A DNA stretch of 64,000 nucleotides from Bacillota bacterium (GTDB lineage Bacteria; Bacillota; Dethiobacteria; Dethiobacterales; Dethiobacteraceae). A program made the translations under genes and the position numbers. This document shows, one piece after another, positions 1 to 7,325 of the stretch (the stretch's first letter is position 1; every line of letters begins with the position of its first letter). The stretch covers positions 62,001 to 126,000 of the forward strand of contig QLUR01000001.1 of the NCBI GenBank assembly GCA_018725565.1, written 5' to 3'. The notes beneath the pieces were generated by a model. The model had not been told where the DNA came from and ran no database searches. It saw only the letters and a list, made by a program, of their open reading frames with translations.

Positions 1-561
1 CGGATGCTGCCGCTGGCCGTAAAATTTAACTCCAATGTGGTCATTTCAGTGCTTAATGACGCCGGCATCCCCTCTGATGCCGCCGCCCGTGCCGAGTCTA
101 TCATGGAAACAATCGAATATGCCAACAACCTTGGTATTTCCACGGAAGATATTTGGGTTGACCCGATTCTGATGCCGGTGGGAGTAGGCCAGCAGGATAT
201 CCTGGAAGTGATAGAATTTGTCAGGATGCTGCCTGATATTGCGCCCGGCGTCAAGTCTACCATCGGCCTGTCCAACGTTTCCAACGGCGCGCCGCGTCAC
301 TTGCGCCATATTCTGAACCAGGTGATGATGGTTATTCTGGAGCGGGCCGGCCTGTATTCAGCCATCGTGGACAGTTTCGACCAGGATCTGATTGACCTTA
401 ACTCCGGCAAAAAGCAGGAAGTCATTGCTCTCATCCAAAAAGTAATGGACGGGGAAGACGTGGATGTGAGCGTTTTGTCAGCTGTCGAGAGAGATTATTA
501 CAAGACTGCCAGGGTTATTATGGGGCGAGAGCTTTACTCTCCTTCCTGGCTGGAAATTTAA
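1..561 (+). CDS. acsE: Methyltetrahydrofolate:corrinoid methyltransferase, set A (3' part)
   Basis: Only the last 186 codons are inside the window; the frame is open at the left edge. It is a pterin-binding-domain methyltransferase of the AcsE superfamily, which in the Wood-Ljungdahl pathway moves the methyl group of methyl-tetrahydrofolate to the cobalt of the corrinoid iron-sulfur protein. Visible signatures are VDPILMPVGVGQQD and TIGLSNVSNGAPRH, which align with [14 protein letters not shown] and [14 protein letters not shown] of the complete paralogue at 16534. It carries about 50 extra C-terminal residues that the paralogue lacks, so the two are not recent duplicates. acsD follows after 20 nt. 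A related pterin-binding methyltransferase with another corrinoid partner is possible, but the context makes AcsE most likely. Confidence 0.82.
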   Translation, partial: RMLPLAVKFNSNVVISVLNDAGIPSDAAARAESIMETIEYANNLGISTEDIWVDPILMPVGVGQQDILEVIEFVRMLPDIAPGVKSTIGLSNVSNGAPRHLRHILNQVMMVILERAGLYSAIVDSFDQDLIDLNSGKKQEVIALIQKVMDGEDVDVSVLSAVERDYYKTARVIMGRELYSPSWLEI

Positions 562-581
562 CTAAGGCAGGAGGCAGACAG

Positions 582-1463
582 ATGGGAAAGTTTCTGGAAA
601 AGTATCCGGGGGAGATTAAGGAACTAAGGCTGGGAACTGAAGGGAAGCAAGCTGTGTTGGGTGGTCAAAACACGCTCCCCTTCCATTTTTTTGAGGGGAG
701 ACCAGGCAAGCTTAAGCTTGCCCTGGAGGTTACTGACAGTGAACCGTCCGACTGGACGCCGGCTCTGCAGGAGTTTTATGCCGATGTTAAATCTTCTCCG
801 GTGGAGTGGGCCAGGAAATGCGTTGATGTGTTTGGAGCGGAAATGATTTTTCTGAGTCTGAACAGCATGGAAAAAGACTTGCCGGCAGCGGAGATTGCCG
901 CCGGCGTAAAAAGGGTTGCCGAGGCTGTCAGAGTACCGCTGGCTGTCTTTGGCCTTGGGGAAAAAGAAAAAGATGCCGCTGTCCTGCCGGTAGTGGCGTC
1001 TGTCTGCAGTGGTATGAACCTGTTGCTTGGTCCGGTACTCAAGGATAACTGCCAGGAAATTGCCGCAGCAGCTCTGGAACACGGGCATGCCGTTATTGCT
1101 CAGATTCCCATGGATATCAACCTGGCCAAAGATTTAAATATCAGGCTGGGCAAGTTTTTCCCGCTGGACAGGGTGGTTATTGACCCGCTGACCTGTGCGG
1201 TCGGCTACGGCCTGGAGTATGCTTTCTCTACGATGGAGCGCATTCGGCTCTCAGCTGTTGTTCATGACGATAAAACTCTGCAATCTCCGTTGATTGCCAG
1301 AGTAGGAAAGGAGGCCTGGAAAACCAAGGAGGCTGTTCAGGATGCCGGCAAAGGAGTTTTATGGGAAACAGCTACTGCGTTTACTCTGCTGTTGGCCGGT
1401 GCAGACATCGTAACATTGCGCCATCCGGAAAGCCTGCAGCGCGTCAGGGCCTTGGTCCATTAA
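582..1463 (+). CDS. acsD: Corrinoid iron-sulfur protein small subunit, set A
   Basis: This is the small (delta-type) subunit of the corrinoid iron-sulfur protein. With AcsC it carries the cobamide that accepts the methyl group from AcsE and delivers it to acetyl-CoA synthase. The TIM-barrel features are clear: IPMDINLAKDLNI, VVIDPLTCAVGYGLEYAFS, and the C-terminal end LAGADIVTLRHPES. At 293 residues it is shorter than the second copy (15530, 324 residues), which keeps an extra acidic loop before the last helix; AcsD1 lacks it. An AGGAGG site precedes the ATG at normal spacing. It sits between acsE and the archaeal-type cdhA, which is unusual company for a bacterial-type acsD. Confidence 0.9.
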   Translation: MGKFLEKYPGEIKELRLGTEGKQAVLGGQNTLPFHFFEGRPGKLKLALEVTDSEPSDWTPALQEFYADVKSSPVEWARKCVDVFGAEMIFLSLNSMEKDLPAAEIAAGVKRVAEAVRVPLAVFGLGEKEKDAAVLPVVASVCSGMNLLLGPVLKDNCQEIAAAALEHGHAVIAQIPMDINLAKDLNIRLGKFFPLDRVVIDPLTCAVGYGLEYAFSTMERIRLSAVVHDDKTLQSPLIARVGKEAWKTKEAVQDAGKGVLWETATAFTLLLAGADIVTLRHPESLQRVRALVH

Positions 1464-1491
1464 GAACAGGAGAGGGAGGAGTTATTAGGAG

Positions 1492-3795
1492 ATGCATAGT
1501 AAAATAAGAGATGCAGAAATCAGGGCGCTTATCAGAGCGGATGACCCATGGGAGCCGGTCGGACCGACGCCGATGCCTACACTAATGGACCTGCGCAACT
1601 GGGATCTCCGGCTGCTAAGCACGTACGAACCGTTTTATGCTCCGTTTTGCGACCTGTGCTGTCTGTGCACTTACGGCAAATGTGACCTGACGGAAGACAG
1701 AAAAGGTGCCTGCGGCATTGATATGGCATCGCAGCAGGCCAGGTGGATTTTAATTTGCTGTCTGATGGGTACAGCGGCACATGGTGCTCACGGGCGGCAT
1801 ATGATTGACTACCTGATTGAAAAATACGGAGAAGATTTTCCAATTAACCTGGGCACCCAGGTGAACGTGGAAGCTCCGATAATAAGAACGGTTCTGGGCG
1901 TGAAAGTGGAAACGCTCCGGGACCTGCGTACGGCAATAGAGTACGTGGAGAGGGAATTCATTCATCTGGTTTCGGCTACCCATACGGGTCAGGAAGGCAA
2001 CTATCTGGACTTTGAATCTAAAGCCTTCCATGCCGGCATGCTGGATCATGTGGCTTTGGAAGCGGCCGATATCGCGCAGATTGCCGGCTTTGGCTATCCG
2101 ACATCGGTGGCGGACACGCCGCTGGTGGACTTAGGCTGGGGCATTATGGACAGCACAAAGCCTACCATTGTGGTTGTGGGACACAACGCTGTCACCGCCA
2201 ATGCTATTATTGATTACCTGCGGGAACATGACCTGTACGGCAAGGTGGAGGTCGGCGGGATATGTTGCACGTCCCACGACGTGACCCGTTATGCCAGCGG
2301 GGCCAAGGTAATCGGCCCGCTCTCGCAGCAGCGCTTTTTCCTAAAAACCGGTCTAGCCGACGTAGTTGTTACCGACGAACAATGTGTTCTCCTTGACATA
2401 CCGCAGATGGCTAAGGAAACCGGCGCGGCGATGATTGCCTGTTCGGATAAGATTAGCTATGGGTTGGAAAACGCTTCGGAAAGACCGGCCGATGAGATTG
2501 TGCGCGAGGTGCTGGAAGAACAAAAGCAGTTCCTGATTTTGGACCCGCAAAAGGCTGCTGAAGTAGTTGTGCGGGCGGCTCTGGAACTTGCTCCCAAACG
2601 CAGTGCCCAAAAGCAGCTCCTGACGGAAGCAGAAGCGGCGGCCCTGGCTGCCAAATGTCGCGGAACCTGTGAGCTGTGCAACAGGACGTGTAACAGCCTT
2701 CTTCCCGTTGCCGCAGCGGTCCATCAGGCCGGGCAGGGCAATTTTACCAAGCTTGGCGAGGTGTTCCGGCGTTGTCATGGCTGTGGCAGATGTGAGCAGG
2801 AGTGCATTAATCAAATTCCCATCCTGCGCCTGATGCAGGCGGCGGCTGCCAGGGATACCTTTAAGATGCGCTCCGGCCGCGGTCCGATTCATGATGTGGA
2901 AATCCGCAAGGTCGGCTCGCCGATCGTTCTTGGCACTATCCCCGGAGTAGTACTTTTTGCCGGCTGCTCCAACTTCCCCCAGGATATCGATGATGTGGCC
3001 TGGCTTGCTGAAGAACTGGCGCGGCGCAAGTACATCGTCAACCTTTCCGGCTGCGCGGCAATGGCTGCGGCTATGAAAAAGGACGACGAAGGCAGGACCA
3101 TTTATGAAAAATATATTCCTGAATTTGACGCCGGATGTATTGTAAATGTCGGTTCCTGTGTCGCCAACTGCCATGTAGTCGGAGCGGCGATAAAAATCGC
3201 CAACATTTTTGCCACCCTGCCGAACCGGGCCAACTATGAACTGATTTCCGACTACATCTTAAACCGGGTCGGTGCTTGCGGTGTGGTTTGGGGACCTTAT
3301 TCCCAGAAAGCTCTGTGCATCGGCACCGGGGCGGTGCGCTGGGGAATCCCGATTGTGCTAGGGCCTCACGGCTCTAAGTACCGCCGTCTGTATATGAGCA
3401 AAAAAGAAATGGGCGATTGGACGGTAATGGACGGCCGCACTAAGCAGCTGGTCGATACCGGGGAACCTACGCCGGAGCACATGATGGTCGTTACCGAAAG
3501 CAAAGAAAGAGCGCTGGTCACTATTATCAAGCAATGCTTCCGGCGCAATGACACGCCTCCCGGCCGGGCCATCAAGCTGAACAGTTACATTTCGGCGTAC
3601 AAGCAAGTCATGGGTACGCTGCCTGATGATTTGCAGAATTTTGTGCGCACGGACAAGGACATTCCCATTGTGTACAAGCGGGAAGTGGTCGCCTACCTGA
3701 AGGAAGTGGGTTGGCAGCCTAAGCCGGTTCTCTCCTTGCCGACCATCATCGGCACTTACGAGACAAAAGTACCGATTGAGGCCACCATTAAATAG
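1492..3795 (+). CDS. cdhA: Archaeal-type CO dehydrogenase alpha subunit
   Basis: This is the large subunit of the archaeal acetyl-CoA decarbonylase/synthase (ACDS) complex and interconverts CO and CO2. At 767 residues it is longer than bacterial CooS (about 630). The N-terminal cluster cysteines are C53, C56, C57, C59, C64 and C74. The C-cluster neighbourhood is seen at H231 (GHNA), C258/C259, C298, C492 (FAGCSN), C521 and C556. Between them lie two ferredoxin-like motifs (C389, C393, C396, C400 and C428, C431, C434, C438); this inserted domain is the hallmark of archaeal CdhA and is absent from bacterial CooS. All ligand positions look intact. cdhB lies directly downstream. The ATG is preceded by GGGAGGAG and a closer AGGAG. 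Transfer from archaea is the natural explanation. Confidence 0.92.
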   Translation: MHSKIRDAEIRALIRADDPWEPVGPTPMPTLMDLRNWDLRLLSTYEPFYAPFCDLCCLCTYGKCDLTEDRKGACGIDMASQQARWILICCLMGTAAHGAHGRHMIDYLIEKYGEDFPINLGTQVNVEAPIIRTVLGVKVETLRDLRTAIEYVEREFIHLVSATHTGQEGNYLDFESKAFHAGMLDHVALEAADIAQIAGFGYPTSVADTPLVDLGWGIMDSTKPTIVVVGHNAVTANAIIDYLREHDLYGKVEVGGICCTSHDVTRYASGAKVIGPLSQQRFFLKTGLADVVVTDEQCVLLDIPQMAKETGAAMIACSDKISYGLENASERPADEIVREVLEEQKQFLILDPQKAAEVVVRAALELAPKRSAQKQLLTEAEAAALAAKCRGTCELCNRTCNSLLPVAAAVHQAGQGNFTKLGEVFRRCHGCGRCEQECINQIPILRLMQAAAARDTFKMRSGRGPIHDVEIRKVGSPIVLGTIPGVVLFAGCSNFPQDIDDVAWLAEELARRKYIVNLSGCAAMAAAMKKDDEGRTIYEKYIPEFDAGCIVNVGSCVANCHVVGAAIKIANIFATLPNRANYELISDYILNRVGACGVVWGPYSQKALCIGTGAVRWGIPIVLGPHGSKYRRLYMSKKEMGDWTVMDGRTKQLVDTGEPTPEHMMVVTESKERALVTIIKQCFRRNDTPPGRAIKLNSYISAYKQVMGTLPDDLQNFVRTDKDIPIVYKREVVAYLKEVGWQPKPVLSLPTIIGTYETKVPIEATIK

Positions 3796-3906
3796 GCCGG
3801 ATGTCAGATATCAGAGGTCGGTTTGCCGGAAAAGCTGACTCACCGGCTTCCGGCTGCCGACCTCCAACCAAGCGAGGTCCAGTTTAATAAACAGGAGGGA
3901 TCGAGG

Positions 3907-4473
3907 ATGGCTTCGGAAACAATGGTTATGCCTTATTACAAAGTCAATGTCCTGACCGGGTCAAAAGCGGCCAAGGTGATCGATGTGCCGGCCGATGGTG
4001 TTGCGATAATTAACAAGGCCAAAAACCCGTTGTATGTTTTTGGTGAAGAAGTAATTGCCACTCCTGTCGGCGACAGGCTGCTGATTGATTTTGCCCTGGA
4101 AATTGCCAAGTCCCGTGATATTGCTATCTGCGCCACGGCCCATGTCAAGAAAAAGATGCTGGAACTGGGGGTTAAGCCGGACTCTGTCTACGATATCATT
4201 GAGATTGTCCATTTCCTGAAAATGAAAGAGTGGAGCGGCGTACGCGGCAAGGGATTCCACGATTTGGTGCTGTTTACCGGGGTCAGGTGCGACCTGGCGG
4301 AGCGCGGTCTGGCTACGCTTAAGCACTTTGCCCCGCACCTGAAGACGTTTGCTATTTGCCGTCGCAGCCATCCCAACGCTGACTTTGCTGTGCCGGTTCT
4401 GGTCAAGGTGGATAAGTGGCGCGAATATCTGGAAGACATGATCCGCACGCTGGGTGCCACTAAGCCCGCTTAA
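3907..4473 (+). CDS. cdhB: Archaeal-type CO dehydrogenase epsilon subunit
   Basis: CdhB is the small epsilon subunit that binds CdhA in the archaeal ACDS complex; it has no counterpart in the bacterial CODH/ACS enzyme. The 188-residue product has the expected length. It contains the family features AIINKAKNPLYVFG near the N-terminus, a flavodoxin-like fold with HDLVLFTGVRCD in the middle, and CRRSHPNADFAVPVL near the end. I place the start at the ATG at 3907, which follows an AGGAGGGA site at good spacing. The frame stays open to a TTG at 3823, but that stretch overlaps GGTCGG-type low-complexity repeats and does not resemble CdhB. It forms one unit with cdhA. A MITE-like element begins 5 nt after its stop codon. 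Confidence 0.88.
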   Translation: MASETMVMPYYKVNVLTGSKAAKVIDVPADGVAIINKAKNPLYVFGEEVIATPVGDRLLIDFALEIAKSRDIAICATAHVKKKMLELGVKPDSVYDIIEIVHFLKMKEWSGVRGKGFHDLVLFTGVRCDLAERGLATLKHFAPHLKTFAICRRSHPNADFAVPVLVKVDKWREYLEDMIRTLGATKPA

Positions 4474-4478
4474 TTTTT

Positions 4479-4627
4479 GTGACTGCTCATGCCATCATGT
4501 GACGCTAACTGCTTAGAAATCGTCAGATGCTAGGCGCGACGAGGACTGGAACGAAGGCGTACTGGAGCGTACGCCGGAGTGAGGACCGCAGGAGCAACAA
4601 CGCAGGTGGCGGTTTAAAAGCAGTTGC
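4479..4627 (+). repeat. MITE-like element, copy 1
   Basis: A ~150-bp non-coding element whose reverse complement occurs at 21123-21273. The two agree at roughly 85% of positions by eye. Its ends are imperfect terminal inverted repeats (GTGACTGCT at the left, AGCAGTTGC at the right). Inside is a hairpin, GGCGTAC/GTACGCC, at about 4557-4575. It separates cdhB from cdhC in an otherwise tight gene series. A possible promoter straddles its right end (TTGCAT at 4624, 18 nt, TAAAAT at 4648), so the element could supply transcription to cdhC, though that start would lie very close to the ribosome binding site. No transposase is present; mobility is inferred. Confidence 0.75.
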
Positions 4628-4677
4628 ATCTTAGGAGAGTTGACACTTAAAATTTTTAATAACGGGAGGAGAAATAT

Positions 4678-5865
4678 ATGTACGCAGTCGACGTAGGCCC
4701 GCAGTATGAAGGGGAGCGAATCCGTAAAACTGAGTTTCAGGTGGAGTTCGGCGGACCGGAGGTGTCGCATAAGGGGGAGCTTGTTACCGTCAAGGGGCAT
4801 GATGAAGTCGAACATGATAAAATAACGGTCACCGGTCCCGACATCAAGGATTTCGCTGAAGGGGTTTCCAGCGCGCTCTTTATCAAAGTGGAAGTGGCCG
4901 GAGAGGTGTTGGAAAAAGACCTGGAAGCGGTGCTGGAGAGGCGCATCCACCAGTATATCAACTATATTGAGGGCGTCTTCCATATGGCGCAGCGCTACGA
5001 TATCTGGATCCGCATCCACAAAAATGCTTTCAAAAAAGGATTAAATTCCTTTGAGCAAGTCGGACGGATTCTGATCGACCTGTTTACCGCTGAATTGCCG
5101 GTAATAGAGAAAATGTCTATCGAATTCGTTACCGACCCTGCCAAGGTGCAGGAGTTACTGGCTGAAGCGATGAAGGTGTACAAAGAACGTGATGATAAAT
5201 TGAAAGGATTAAAGGATGAAGACGTGGATGAATTTTACGCCTGTGTCCTTTGCCAGAGTTTTGCCCCGACCCACGTTTGCGTAGTTACCCCGGAGCGCAT
5301 TTCTCTGTGTGGCGCCATCAACTGGTTTGACGGTCGTGCCGCCGTTAAAGTTGACCCGGAGGGTGCCCAGTTTGCCGTACCCAAGGGCAATCTTATCGAC
5401 CCGGAAAATATCTCCTACGATACCATCAACCAGGTGGTCACTGAGCGCTCCTTAGGGGAGACGACCCATGTCAGCCTGCACAGCGCTCTCACCAATCCAC
5501 ACACCTCCTGCGGCTGCTTTGAGGCAATCGTCTTTTACATTCCGGAAGTTGACGGCTTTGGCGTCGTTTCACGGGACTTTGTCGGCGTTACCGTAACCGG
5601 CGAACCGTTTTCCACCCTGGCCGGCCACGCCAGCGGCGGCAAGCAAAACGAAGGGTATGTCGGCATCGGCGTCCAGTATCTCAAGTCTCCCAAGTTTTTG
5701 ATTGGTGACGGCGGCTATAACCGGGTGGCCTGGATGCCCACCTCGCTGAAAGAATCAGCCGCGGAAAATATTCCGCAGGAGCTGATGGATAAAATTGCCA
5801 CGGAGAAAGATGTATCGAACGTGGATGAACTGACCGAGTTTATGCAAAAGGCCGGGCGTCTTTAA
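4678..5865 (+). CDS. cdhC: Archaeal-type acetyl-CoA synthase beta subunit
   Basis: This is an acetyl-CoA synthase of the short archaeal ACDS form: 395 residues, starting at the PQYEGERIRKTEF segment, without the ~310-residue N-terminal CODH-docking domain found in bacterial AcsB (compare 10050). It joins a methyl group, CO and CoA into acetyl-CoA at the nickel A-cluster. The A-cluster ligands are present as CVLCQSFAPTHVC, ISLCGAINWFDG and TSCGCFEAI. The wording around them (GAINWFDGRAA, FYIPEVDGFG, a GGKQ motif) resembles methanogen CdhC more than AcsB. It starts at ATG behind GGGAGGAG. A MITE-like element separates it from cdhB; acsC follows after 23 nt. Confidence 0.9.
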   Translation: MYAVDVGPQYEGERIRKTEFQVEFGGPEVSHKGELVTVKGHDEVEHDKITVTGPDIKDFAEGVSSALFIKVEVAGEVLEKDLEAVLERRIHQYINYIEGVFHMAQRYDIWIRIHKNAFKKGLNSFEQVGRILIDLFTAELPVIEKMSIEFVTDPAKVQELLAEAMKVYKERDDKLKGLKDEDVDEFYACVLCQSFAPTHVCVVTPERISLCGAINWFDGRAAVKVDPEGAQFAVPKGNLIDPENISYDTINQVVTERSLGETTHVSLHSALTNPHTSCGCFEAIVFYIPEVDGFGVVSRDFVGVTVTGEPFSTLAGHASGGKQNEGYVGIGVQYLKSPKFLIGDGGYNRVAWMPTSLKESAAENIPQELMDKIATEKDVSNVDELTEFMQKAGRL

Positions 5866-5888
5866 CCCGACTGGAAAGGAGTGTAATT

Positions 5889-7253
5889 ATGCCTGCAAAA
5901 GCTTCAGACATTCAGAAATTGCTGCCGGAAAGCGGCAAGAAAAACTGCAAGGAGTGCGGTCTGGCCACTTGCTTCGCCTTTGCCATGAAGGTGGCCAATG
6001 CCGGGATTTCGCTTGAAAAGTGCACTTACCTTTCAGCGGAGTCCAAAGCGCAGCTGGAAGACATGCTGCGGCCGCCGATTAGCCTGGTAACGATCGGCCA
6101 AGGCGCCAGAGCTGTGGTTATCGGGGACGAGGAAGTAATGTTTCGCCACCAAAAAACTTTCCTCAGGCCGCCTGGCCTTGCCCTGCAGATGGCGGACACG
6201 GACAGCGAGGAAGCAGTGGCGGCCAAACTGGCTAAACTCGCCTGGCAAATGGAAAGATTGGAAAAAGTCTCTAGGTTTGATTTAGTTGCTTTAAAGTGTA
6301 GCAGTGGTGACAGCAAGCGCTATGCGGCGCTGGTGCAGCGAGTCATGGCTGAAACTGACGCCGGGTTGATCCTGCTGGCTGATAATGCCGACTGCCTGCT
6401 GCTGGCTTACGAGGCAAGCAAGGCCAGAAACCCGCTGGTTTGTGTCACCGCTGATAATTATCTGCAGGTTGCGTCCCGTCTTGACAAGAGCGCCGCAGTC
6501 TGCGCCAGGGCTGCCGGACTGGAAGCGGCAGCGGACCTGGCGGGCAAGCTGCTGGAACTGGGGCTGGAAAATCTGGTGCTTGACCCGGGTTCCGCTTCTC
6601 TGGCGGACCTAGTCCGGGATCAGACTATGATCCGGCGTGCTGCTTTGCAGCATAAGTTCAGACCGCTAGGGTTTCCCACAATCTTTTTTGCTGCGGCAGC
6701 CGCTTCCGACCCTGACCGGCAGCTGCTGCTGGCCGTTGCCGGAATAGCCAAGTACGCCGGGATAATTGTGCTTGATGATGTATCTCCGGAAGCATTCCAG
6801 GTCTTGCTGATGGCACGCCAGGATATTTACACCGACCCGCGGGTGGCGCCAACAGTGGAAAGCAAAGTCTATTCGTTTAACGAGGCGGACCAGAGCGCGG
6901 CAGTGCTGGTGACCACCAACTTTGCGCTGACCTATTATGCCGTGGCCGGCGAAACAGAAAACAGCAAGCTTCCTGTCTACCTGCTTTGCCAGGATACGGG
7001 AGGCTTATGCGTGCTGGCGGCCTGGTCGACCGGGAAGTTTGTGCCGGAAACAATTGCCGAAATGGTTAAAAAACAAGCTGTGGCTGATAAAGTAACCCAT
7101 AAGCAGCTGGTGCTCCCAGGCTATGTAGCCCGCCTTAAGGGCGAACTGGAAGACGAACTGCCCGGATGGGAAATTCTGGTGGGACCACGGGAGGCGGCGG
7201 ACCTGCCAAAATTCTTGCAGGAACTAAAGAAGCGCCGCGACAGTGCAGCTTAA
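5889..7253 (+). CDS. acsC: Corrinoid iron-sulfur protein large subunit, set A
   Basis: AcsC (gamma subunit) carries the [4Fe-4S] cluster and part of the cobamide-binding barrel of the corrinoid iron-sulfur protein. In this copy all four cluster cysteines are present near the N-terminus: C20, C23, C28 and C45 (spacing C-x2-C-x4-C-x16-C). The C-terminal part has the family segments VLVTTNFALTYY, NSKLPVYLL, VLPGYVARLKGELE and EILVGPREAADLPKF. At 454 residues the length is normal. It closes gene set A and is followed by a 20-bp perfect hairpin before the CooS fusion. It differs from the second copy at 12274, which lacks the first cysteine. The ATG follows AAAGGAGTG. Confidence 0.92.
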   Translation: MPAKASDIQKLLPESGKKNCKECGLATCFAFAMKVANAGISLEKCTYLSAESKAQLEDMLRPPISLVTIGQGARAVVIGDEEVMFRHQKTFLRPPGLALQMADTDSEEAVAAKLAKLAWQMERLEKVSRFDLVALKCSSGDSKRYAALVQRVMAETDAGLILLADNADCLLLAYEASKARNPLVCVTADNYLQVASRLDKSAAVCARAAGLEAAADLAGKLLELGLENLVLDPGSASLADLVRDQTMIRRAALQHKFRPLGFPTIFFAAAAASDPDRQLLLAVAGIAKYAGIIVLDDVSPEAFQVLLMARQDIYTDPRVAPTVESKVYSFNEADQSAAVLVTTNFALTYYAVAGETENSKLPVYLLCQDTGGLCVLAAWSTGKFVPETIAEMVKKQAVADKVTHKQLVLPGYVARLKGELEDELPGWEILVGPREAADLPKFLQELKKRRDSAA

Positions 7254-7264
7254 GGTTTCGCAGA

Positions 7265-7308
7265 AGCAGTAAGCCGGCGGCGCCTGAAGGCGCCGCCGGC
7301 TTACTGCT
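7265..7308. promoter_or_regulatory. Perfect 20-bp hairpin between acsC and the CooS fusion
   Basis: Positions 7265-7284 and 7289-7308 are perfect reverse complements around a TGAA loop; the stem is very GC-rich (core GCCGGCGGCGCC). No run of T follows, so it is not a classic intrinsic terminator. The AAGGAGG of the next gene starts 3 nt after the stem. Likely roles are transcript processing or stabilisation, or tuning of read-through between the two CODH/ACS sets; this is inference. Confidence 0.8.
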
Positions 7309-7325
7309 GCAAGGAGGCGGCCCAG

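Noticed and set aside
3823-3906. Upstream TTG extension of cdhB
   Set aside because: It runs through GGTCGG-type repeats, has no ribosome binding site and adds residues unlike CdhB; ATG 3907 has AGGAGGGA.
7265-7308. Terminator between acsC1 and the CooS fusion
   Set aside because: The stem is perfect but no T-run follows; kept as a regulatory hairpin.
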